DNA of 9,505 nt, taken from Bacteroidota bacterium. GTDB lineage: Bacteria > Bacteroidota > Bacteroidia > NS11-12g > UBA9320. This document shows, piece by piece, positions 1 through 5,360 of the stretch. The first letter of the stretch is position 1. Each line of letters starts with the position of its first letter. The stretch is taken from positions 1 through 9,505 of the forward strand of contig DNBZ01000224.1 of NCBI GenBank assembly GCA_003484585.1, given 5' to 3'. The notes beneath the pieces were generated by a model. That model saw nothing but the letters and a program-made list of their open reading frames with translations, was not told where the DNA came from and did not search any database. The position numbers and the translations under genes were made by a program.

Positions 1-883
1 TGGTTTTGCCATTGCACAAGATTCGGTTGCTCTGGAGGTAGTAAACCCTATAAGTATACATGATTTTGATTTGAATCTATTATCTGCACAAGATTCTGTT
101 GCTTTGGAGGTGGAGATAAAACCAATCAGTATACATGATTTTGATTTGAACCTATTGCCTGCACAAGCTATATATGGGACCAGTTGGGATTCTAGTAATG
201 TAGATAAGCCTATGTACAATGCAGAGATGATGAGCTGGGGTTATCTTATCGATTTAGTTCAGGATGGCTGCGAGTATGTACACCCATTCAAAGGAGTGGT
301 GACTTCTAAGTACGGCTGGAGAAGAAGTAGGTGGCATAAGGGTATAGATATAGACTTAGATATTGGAGATCCTGTTTATGCAGCGTTTGACGGCGTTGTT
401 CGGATACAACGTTATAATCCAGGAGGATTTGGAAACTATGTACTTATAAGGCATTACAATGGCCTAGAGACTATATATGGGCATCTATCAGAAGCCATCG
501 TGAGTCCAAACCAAACTGTTAGAGCTGGTCAGATAATTGGTTTTGGAGGCAGCACAGGCCGTAGTACTGGTTCTCATTTGCATTTCGAAACTCGTCTGAT
601 GGGTCAAGCATTTGATCCTTCTCGCATTATAGATTTTAATACTTTTACCATAAAACAGCCACAAGCGTACATTAATAACACGTGGTTTCCATATATAAAA
701 GGCTCTAATACACGTGCCAATGTTATACCTGCTTCAGCCAAAAGATATCACAAGATAAGAAGAGGAGATACGCTATATGGTATCGCAAGAAGAAATGGGA
801 CTACTGTAAATACCATATGTAGACTCAATGGTATATCTAGAAATACTACCCTGAGAATAGGGAGAACGTTACGAGTCAAGTAA
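1..883 (+). CDS. Secreted M23-family peptidase with C-terminal LysM domain (5' end outside window)
   Basis: The frame is open from base 2 to the TAA at 881-883 and has no start inside the window, so the gene is cut at its 5' end. An internal TTG at 71 is not a credible start because coding continues upstream of it. The first residues, GFAIAQDS, look like the end of a signal peptide with an A-x-A cleavage site before Gln. A tandem repeat follows. The M23 (LytM) zinc site is complete: H-x3-D with His at 335-337 and Asp at 347-349, a YGH histidine at 482-484, and H-L-H at 575-583. A single LysM domain, which binds peptidoglycan, occupies about 749-880. Family knowledge gives an endopeptidase that cuts peptide cross-links of peptidoglycan in the periplasm or at the outer surface. 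The exact bond and the partners cannot be read here. The gene converges on gldD with 2 bp between the stops. Confidence 0.9.
   Translation, partial: GFAIAQDSVALEVVNPISIHDFDLNLLSAQDSVALEVEIKPISIHDFDLNLLPAQAIYGTSWDSSNVDKPMYNAEMMSWGYLIDLVQDGCEYVHPFKGVVTSKYGWRRSRWHKGIDIDLDIGDPVYAAFDGVVRIQRYNPGGFGNYVLIRHYNGLETIYGHLSEAIVSPNQTVRAGQIIGFGGSTGRSTGSHLHFETRLMGQAFDPSRIIDFNTFTIKQPQAYINNTWFPYIKGSNTRANVIPASAKRYHKIRRGDTLYGIARRNGTTVNTICRLNGISRNTTLRIGRTLRVK
14..160 (+). repeat. Two-copy in-frame tandem repeat (72 + 75 bp) at the N-terminus of the M23 peptidase
   Basis: Copy 1 spans 14-85 (24 codons) and copy 2 spans 86-160 (25 codons). The first 7 bases of a further unit (gcacaag) follow at 161-167. Both copies encode AQDSVALEV, then a variable 2-4 residue piece, then PISIHDFDLNLL. 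Aligned codons differ at seven synonymous positions (for example tcg/tct, ctg/ttg, cct/cca, ata/atc, aat/aac), at three non-synonymous ones, and by one inserted codon. The first copy starts exactly where the likely signal peptide ends. Confidence 0.93.
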
Positions 884-885
884 CA

Positions 886-1467
886 CTAATTTTTAAATTT
901 AAAAGTGCTTATTGTGTGCATTATGTCTTTGTTCAAAAAGTCGTAAATAGGCTGAACACTATCTGATTCTGTCTTGCTATTGAAATAGAATGAACCTCTA
1001 AAAAAGTGATTCTTTTTATCTGTTAAGTAAAAGTTGAACGGTGTAGCAGTTTTGCCTTCTAAGTCATATATCATACCATAATACCCTTGTGTAGTATCTA
1101 CAATCTCACTTTGTATTATTTCTACAGCTACTTGTGTATGTGGCTTATAAACCATCTTATATGCATCTTCCGTAAGGCTGTCTAAGTCGCTAGGGCTAGA
1201 CATCGGAACGTAGCTTAGGTGCAGTGTAGCATCAAAAGGTGTGAAAGCTAAGTTATACCAACAGTTCTGGGTACTAGCTTCTATCGGGATCAGTTTACTG
1301 TAGGTAGGTCGCTCAAAGGTGAACGGGCATTCCGTTTCTATAGCTACATAGTTTTTAGCAGGATAATCTATTCTAGGGTAAGCCTTTGGTTTAGGAATGT
1401 AGCTTGTACATCCACCTATAAAAGCCACTGCCACTATACCTAAAGTTGTAAGTTTATATTTCTTCAT
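886..1467 (-). CDS. gldD: Gliding motility-associated lipoprotein GldD
   Basis: This 193-residue protein starts at an ATG (1467). It has a basic N-terminus, a hydrophobic stretch and a lipobox-like IGGC at residues 17-20, so Cys20 is probably lipidated and the protein sits in the envelope. The family signature follows: YIPKPKAYPRIDYP at residues 23-36 and a CPFTFE block near 47-52. In Flavobacterium johnsoniae, GldD is a lipoprotein needed for gliding and is linked to the type IX secretion/gliding machinery. Homologues also occur in non-gliding Bacteroidota, so its presence does not prove motility. It is the last gene of the mutY-ssb-gldE-gldD operon. Its first 14 bases overlap the end of gldE, which suggests translational coupling. 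No clear terminator follows. Confidence 0.92.
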   Translation of the reverse strand: MKKYKLTTLGIVAVAFIGGCTSYIPKPKAYPRIDYPAKNYVAIETECPFTFERPTYSKLIPIEASTQNCWYNLAFTPFDATLHLSYVPMSSPSDLDSLTEDAYKMVYKPHTQVAVEIIQSEIVDTTQGYYGMIYDLEGKTATPFNFYLTDKKNHFFRGSFYFNSKTESDSVQPIYDFLNKDIMHTISTFKFKN

Positions 1468-2857
1468 CTACTCCCTTATAGGTCAGCATTAGTTTTACAC
1501 GCTTTACGCGTCTATTATCTGCTGACTCTATGACAAACGAAAGATCATCTAAGTTTATTTCCTCTCCTTTAGCAGGGATCTCCTCTGCTATCTCCATAAG
1601 TAAGCCGCCCAGTGTATCAGCATCTCCTTTCACCTTATCAAAGTGATCTTGTGGCAGTCCTAGAATTTTGCAGATATCGTGCAAAGCAGTTCTACCTTCA
1701 AAAATGAAAGTAAGATCATCAAGTTTAGAGTAAGATAATTCTTCTTCGTCAAACTCGTCTTTTATCTCACCAAAGACTTCTTCTAAGATGTCTTCCATAG
1801 TTACTATGCCACTAGTGCCTCCGTATTCATCTACTACTATAGCCATATGAACACGTTTGTCTTGAAACATTTGGAGCAGATCATCTATCTTTTTATGCTC
1901 TGGCACGTAGATAGCTGGTTTTATTAAGTTTTGCCAGTTAAAGTTCGTTTTCTTATGAATATGCGGAAGTAAATCTTTGATATATAAAATGCCCTTTACT
2001 TGGTCAAAGGTTTCTTCATATATTGGTATTCTGCTAAAGTTCCATCCTATTATAGTCTTTAAAAGCTCCTGAGCGTCTGTTGTAATATCTATGCAATTTA
2101 CATCCGTACGCGGCTTCATGATTTGTTTCACATTAGTGTTGCCAAAGTTTATGAGGCCTTTAAGAATGTGCTTTTCTTCTATCTCTTTATTCCCGTCTGC
2201 TAGGTCTATAGCCTGACTTATCTCTTCCATAGAGATGTTGTGCATTCTATTTTTCAGATACTTATCAAAGATAGACGAACTACCTGCGAGTAGCCATACT
2301 ACGGGTTTGAAAATTGTGCCGCACCATTTCAAAGGTTTGGCCATAAGTTTCACAATCTTTAGATTATTCTGAGTGGCATAAATCTTAGGAATAATCTCGC
2401 CTAGTAGCACCAGTAAAAAAGTAATAAGTACTACTTGTAGTAGGAAATTAACAGCATTCGAGGATAAGAATAGGGGGCCTAAGTCTAAGGCCCCAAAAGA
2501 GAAAACTCTAGAAAATAACCAACTGGAAAATATTACTATAAAAACATTGACGAGGTTATTCATCAATAGTATGGTAGCCAGTAATCTTCGGGTTCCGGTC
2601 TTCCTATCTGGCTCATTTATAAGGTCTAAAACCACCTTTGAGCTAGGACTATTCTCTTCGTTTAGTTCTACCAAGTGAGTAGGACTAAGGCTAAAGAAAG
2701 CATTCTCTGAACTGCTAAATAGGGCAGAGAGTCCTAGGAATAATAAAATTACAATAAATCCTACTACTCCGACCATTATATCCGAGCTTACGTCTCCTTC
2801 AATTGTGGCTTGGAGGAGGAAAAATATCTGTTGAAAGGGTTCTGAGTCGCTGTTCAA
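1454..2857 (-). CDS. gldE: Gliding motility-associated protein GldE (CNNM/DUF21, CBS pair and CorC/HlyC domains)
   Basis: This 467-residue protein has a membrane region (DUF21/CNNM) at about residues 30-190, a CBS pair at about 247-303 and 312-368 that includes DEYGGTSGIVTMEDILEEVFG near 343-363, and a CorC/HlyC C-terminal domain at about 374-463. That architecture is shared by CorC-type ion transporters and GldE. The position beside gldD and ssb decides for GldE. In Flavobacterium, GldE is reported to act with GldD, and overexpression can compensate for some gldD defects. The start is TTG at 2857. An in-frame stop lies three codons upstream (2864-2866), and the first ATG (2776) would remove the NSDSEPFQQIFFLL segment, which resembles the N-terminus I recall for GldE proteins, so I keep TTG. 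It lies 10 bp after ssb and overlaps gldD by 14 bp. Confidence 0.92.
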   Translation of the reverse strand: MNSDSEPFQQIFFLLQATIEGDVSSDIMVGVVGFIVILLFLGLSALFSSSENAFFSLSPTHLVELNEENSPSSKVVLDLINEPDRKTGTRRLLATILLMNNLVNVFIVIFSSWLFSRVFSFGALDLGPLFLSSNAVNFLLQVVLITFLLVLLGEIIPKIYATQNNLKIVKLMAKPLKWCGTIFKPVVWLLAGSSSIFDKYLKNRMHNISMEEISQAIDLADGNKEIEEKHILKGLINFGNTNVKQIMKPRTDVNCIDITTDAQELLKTIIGWNFSRIPIYEETFDQVKGILYIKDLLPHIHKKTNFNWQNLIKPAIYVPEHKKIDDLLQMFQDKRVHMAIVVDEYGGTSGIVTMEDILEEVFGEIKDEFDEEELSYSKLDDLTFIFEGRTALHDICKILGLPQDHFDKVKGDADTLGGLLMEIAEEIPAKGEEINLDDLSFVIESADNRRVKRVKLMLTYKGVDEEI

Positions 2858-2867
2858 GTTGGGCTAT

Positions 2868-3320
2868 TTAAAATGGTAAATCGTCCTCACCCTCACTAAT
2901 GATACTGTCAATTACAGTTTCATTGTGTTCCTCTACTTTTTTTGCAGGTTCAGGCTTTGAGGCAGCAAGCCGGTTATCAGAATTCCCTCCTCCTCCGTTC
3001 GCTTTGCCTAGCATATTCATAGTTGTTACTCGTATTTTGGTGGTATATCTTTTTACACCATCCTTTTCCCATTCTTCAGTTTTTAACTTACCCTCTACAT
3101 ATATCATAGAGCCTTTGGTAAGGTACTTTTCAGCTACCTTAGCCAGTCCATCCCACATTTCCAAAGTATGCCACTCAGTATTTTCAACTTTGTTGCCGTT
3201 TTTATCATTGTAACGTTCGCTAGTTGCAAGTGCCAATCTGGCAACTACTTTATTGGCATCTAGGTATTTCACCTCTGGGTCTTTGCCTAAATTACCAACT
3301 AATATTACCTTATTTATCAT
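2868..3320 (-). CDS. ssb: Single-stranded DNA-binding protein
   Basis: This 150-residue protein has one OB-fold at about residues 1-104, opening with the typical MINKVILVGNLGKDPEV segment and containing the conserved TEWH motif and the IYVEGKL strand. A low-complexity linker containing GGGG follows, then the acidic tip DDLPF at 146-150. That tip is the docking site through which SSB recruits replication and repair proteins. SSB coats ssDNA during replication, repair and recombination. The ATG start at 3320 lies inside the end of mutY (11 bp overlap), so the two are probably translated in a coupled way. Expression from a repair-gene promoter may not be the only source of SSB, because Bacteroidota often carry more than one ssb. 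I cannot tell whether this is the main copy. Confidence 0.96.
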   Translation of the reverse strand: MINKVILVGNLGKDPEVKYLDANKVVARLALATSERYNDKNGNKVENTEWHTLEMWDGLAKVAEKYLTKGSMIYVEGKLKTEEWEKDGVKRYTTKIRVTTMNMLGKANGGGGNSDNRLAASKPEPAKKVEEHNETVIDSIISEGEDDLPF

Positions 3321-4359
3321 GCTTTTTCTTTTGGTCCCAATAGTTTAAAGTAAGCACACTTGTTGGGTACTTATTTCCTAATTGGTCTAATTCTATTTCA
3401 AATATATTGCTTTTTGAAAAGATGGGAGGTTTTTCTAGCTCGATTGTGTAAAATTTAGCAATTATTTTTCTATGAGATAGGAGGTGTGTCGCATTGTAAT
3501 CGCTTATTATAGTTAGGTTCTGAGGGGTATCTAGCTGGTTCAGAGCTGATAGTATAATATCTTTAGTTTCTATAGCTTCCTCCAAGAGTGGAAACTGATA
3601 CATGTTCTTCCAAATACCCGATTCTCTTTTTACGATGTATGTCTTATTCTGCCACATAAAATTAAAGTAGGTGTGGTGTACTTGTACTACTTTTACCTTG
3701 CCTTGTTTTACAGGTAGTTGGTTTGTCGTATTGTTAGCCAGAGCTAGGCATTTAGTGTTTAAAACACACGATTGACAATCAGGATTTCTCGGTGTGCAAT
3801 GCAAGGCTCCAAATTCCATTATTGCTTGGTTCCAAATGTCCGGCTGCTGTACGTCAAAAATAGAATGTACAGCTTCTTCTATTTCTCTTTTCCCAATTGG
3901 GGTGTCTATTGGTTTTGAGATGTTATACAAGCGGCTTATTACCCGAAAAACATTGCCATCTATTACAGGATATGCTTGCTTAAAACTAAAGCTTAGAATG
4001 GCAGCAGCAGTATATTCTCCAATCCCTTTCAGAGCTAAAACTTCTTTGTATGTGCTCGGGAAATCTCCATTATACTCCTCAGAAATGACCTTAGCTGTAT
4101 AGTGCATATTCCTTGCTCTAGAGTAATAGCCTAAACCTTGCCAAAGGGACAGTATTTCGCTTTCATCTGCACTGGCCATATCTTTGACGGTAGGATATTT
4201 ATCAATAAATTTGAGATAGTACGGTAGACCTTGTTTTACTCTTGTCTGCTGCAGCATAATTTCAGATAGCCATATGAAATATGGATTAGTGGTATTACGC
4301 CAAGGTAAATCCCTCTTGTGTTTCTTGTACCAAGCTATTAATTCGTTAGTGATGCTCAA
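3310..4359 (-). CDS. mutY: Adenine DNA glycosylase MutY
   Basis: This 349-residue protein removes adenine mispaired with 8-oxoguanine in base excision repair. The HhH-GPD glycosylase fold is complete: Glu33 in SEIMLQQTRV and Asp134 in VIDGNVFR correspond to E. coli E37 and D138, and the helix-hairpin-helix reads ALKGIGEYTAAAI at 109-121. The 4Fe-4S cluster ligands are Cys188, 195, 198 and 204 (C-x6-C-x2-C-x5-C). A C-terminal NUDIX-like 8-oxoG recognition domain follows from about residue 215. The start is TTG at 4359. Upstream codons contain no ATG or GTG before an in-frame stop at 4387-4389, and the spacing from the start to DLPWR fits MutY. It is the first gene of the mutY-ssb-gldE-gldD operon and is divergent from the HU gene. 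Confidence 0.96.
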   Translation of the reverse strand: MSITNELIAWYKKHKRDLPWRNTTNPYFIWLSEIMLQQTRVKQGLPYYLKFIDKYPTVKDMASADESEILSLWQGLGYYSRARNMHYTAKVISEEYNGDFPSTYKEVLALKGIGEYTAAAILSFSFKQAYPVIDGNVFRVISRLYNISKPIDTPIGKREIEEAVHSIFDVQQPDIWNQAIMEFGALHCTPRNPDCQSCVLNTKCLALANNTTNQLPVKQGKVKVVQVHHTYFNFMWQNKTYIVKRESGIWKNMYQFPLLEEAIETKDIILSALNQLDTPQNLTIISDYNATHLLSHRKIIAKFYTIELEKPPIFSKSNIFEIELDQLGNKYPTSVLTLNYWDQKKKHDK

Positions 4360-4368
4360 AATTGTTTC

Positions 4369-4436
4369 AAAAAAAAGGAGAACATGTTAATATGTTGCAA
4401 AAAAAAAATTACTTTTGTTAGCTAAACTAAAAAAAA
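4369..4436. promoter_or_regulatory. Three A-tracts at exact 30-bp spacing in the divergent mutY/HU promoter region
   Basis: Uninterrupted adenine runs lie at 4369-4376 (8), 4399-4408 (10) and 4429-4436 (8), so their starts are 30 bp apart. Thirty bp is close to three helical turns. A-tracts in helical phase bend DNA, so this region may be intrinsically curved. It lies between the mutY start and the HU gene start and flanks the predicted -7 box. A regulatory role, for example HU acting on its own promoter, is inference. Confidence 0.5.
4410..4417 (+). promoter_or_regulatory. Putative -7 element (TAnnTTTG) for the HU-TPR-rng-rlmH operon
   Basis: TACTTTTG matches TAnnTTTG, the -7 consensus of the Bacteroidota primary sigma factor. 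It is 29 bp upstream of the HU gene start, giving a leader of roughly 20-25 nt. The -33 element is poor: the nearest TTG (4395-4397) is only 12 bp upstream rather than about 19-21. I found no equally good box for mutY on the other strand. Confidence 0.55.
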
Positions 4437-4446
4437 CCAAAGACAA

Positions 4447-4725
4447 ATGACTAAAGCAGAAGTAGTTAACGAGATTTCAGAACGCGCCGGCGTAGAAAAA
4501 GCAGTGGTTCAAGAAACTGTAGAGAGTTTTTTTAAAGTAGTAAAGGGTTCTTTAATAAATGGAGATAACGTTTATTTTAGAGGATTCGGTAGTTTTATAG
4601 TGCAAAGAAGAGCACAGAAAATAGCCAGAAATATTTCTAAAAATACTCAAATTACTATACCCGCTCACAATATTCCTAAATTTAAACCTGCTAAAACTTT
4701 CGTAGAGAAGGTTAAAAAAGGTTAA
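4447..4725 (+). CDS. HU/IHF-family nucleoid-associated DNA-binding protein
   Basis: This 92-residue protein has the usual HU length. The N-terminal helices (residues 1-38) form the dimer core. RGFGSF at 45-50 is the signature turn into the beta-arm, and the C-terminus IPAHNIPKFKPAKTF (71-85) is the typical closing segment. The protein bends and compacts DNA non-specifically or with weak site preference. At the arm tip the segment reads RNISKNTQ (61-68): Ile63 takes the place of the proline (RNP) that wedges into DNA in E. coli HU. From memory, this RNI form is common in Bacteroidota HU proteins. It is the first gene of a five-gene plus-strand operon, has a putative promoter and an A-tract-rich leader, and is followed after 25 bp by the TPR gene. 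Confidence 0.96.
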   Translation: MTKAEVVNEISERAGVEKAVVQETVESFFKVVKGSLINGDNVYFRGFGSFIVQRRAQKIARNISKNTQITIPAHNIPKFKPAKTFVEKVKKG

Positions 4726-4750
4726 GCTAGATTATAGCTCAATAAGTCAT

Positions 4751-5227
4751 TTGAAAAATAAAATAGGTTTCTTTAATATCTCCATTTTAATAATGGGAAC
4801 AGCACTCGTAGCTGTACTTTCCCAGATGGGATGTAACACAGCAACAAAAGAAAGTGCTTTACACTCAGACCATGTAACACATGAAGAAGATGAGCCACAG
4901 CGGCCTCCCATGCGTGTGACTGATACTCAACTTCCTGCAGAAGCAGACTTAGATTCTGTAGTAAATGCGGCAATAGTAAGTATAGAAGAAGGTAAATCAA
5001 GCGGTGACATGGGAATGGTGATGAATGAAGGAATAATGAAATTACGTGCGGTGGTAGAACGTAATGAGAATCACGAACAAGCTACCTTTCAATTGGCTTT
5101 ATTGTCATTAGAATCAGGACAATTAGAAAAAGCTGAAAAAAGGTTTGAAAAATTGATACTTTTGCACCCCGAAAATCAGGAGTATAAAACGATGCTTTCT
5201 GACCTTCGTGAAAAATTAGCAAAATAG
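4751..5227 (+). CDS. Membrane-anchored or lipoprotein-like TPR protein
   Basis: This 158-residue protein begins with a basic then hydrophobic segment (residues 1-27) ending in SQMGC with Cys28. This is either a signal anchor or a lipoprotein signal. The lipobox is imperfect, with Gln at -3 where a Leu-type residue is usual. An acidic, His- and Pro-containing stretch follows. From about residue 105 it holds TPR-like helices (NENHEQATFQLALLSLESGQ, then LEKAEKRFEKLILLHPEN), a protein-protein interaction fold. The TTG start at 4751 is preferred: an ATG at 4793 would remove the basic n-region, and no ATG or GTG lies upstream before a stop at 4703-4705. It lies 25 bp after the HU gene and 24 bp before the next start. 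Its partner is unknown. The conserved-looking position before rng hints at an RNA-processing or envelope scaffold role, but this is inference. Confidence 0.8.
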   Translation: MKNKIGFFNISILIMGTALVAVLSQMGCNTATKESALHSDHVTHEEDEPQRPPMRVTDTQLPAEADLDSVVNAAIVSIEEGKSSGDMGMVMNEGIMKLRAVVERNENHEQATFQLALLSLESGQLEKAEKRFEKLILLHPENQEYKTMLSDLREKLAK

Positions 5228-5251
5228 AACATTTAAAATATTCATAAAACT

Positions 5252-5344
5252 ATGCCAAGCGGTAAAAAAAGAAAGAGACATAAGATTGCTACACACAAGC
5301 GTAAAAAACGTCTGAGAAAAAACAGACACAAGAAAAAGAAATAA
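5252..5344 (+). CDS. 30-residue Lys/Arg-rich protein, AURKAIP1/COX24 (bS22/mS38)-like ribosomal small protein
   Basis: An ATG at 5252 opens 30 codons ending in TAA (5342-5344). The product starts MPSGKKRKRHK and continues THKRKKRLRKNRHKKKK. Twenty of the 30 residues are Lys or Arg, and three more are His. The pattern HKRKKRLRKNRH resembles the KKHRKLLRKTRH core I recall from mycobacterial bS22 and mitochondrial mS38 (AURKAIP1/COX24 family), which lie in small-subunit rRNA. Reasons to accept a gene this short: it fits exactly between its neighbours (24 bp after the TPR gene, 16 bp before rng), it is preceded by an A-rich leader (ttcataaaact) like the other genes here, and its composition is far from random. 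It is co-transcribed with RNase E/G and RlmH, both of which act on rRNA. The family assignment rests on memory of short basic sequences and could be wrong. Confidence 0.8.
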   Translation: MPSGKKRKRHKIATHKRKKRLRKNRHKKKK

Positions 5345-5360
5345 TTAATTCTTAAGAAAT

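Noticed and set aside
891..904. Palindrome TTTTAAATTTAAAA at the peptidase/gldD junction as a bidirectional terminator
   Set aside because: It consists only of A and T, is inside the gldD coding end, and would give an unstable stem; such palindromes are common in A/T-rich DNA.
2899..3213. Open frame on the plus strand opposite ssb
   Set aside because: It is fully antisense to a well-supported ssb gene, has no recognisable domain, and its serine/phenylalanine-rich composition is typical of a reverse-strand shadow.
3794..4102. Open frame on the plus strand opposite mutY
   Set aside because: It lies antisense inside the catalytic region of mutY, shows no family resemblance, and has no promoter or leader of its own.
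4381..4388. Palindrome AACATGTT between mutY and the HU gene as an operator
   Set aside because: Eight base pairs with no flanking extension is within chance for this composition.
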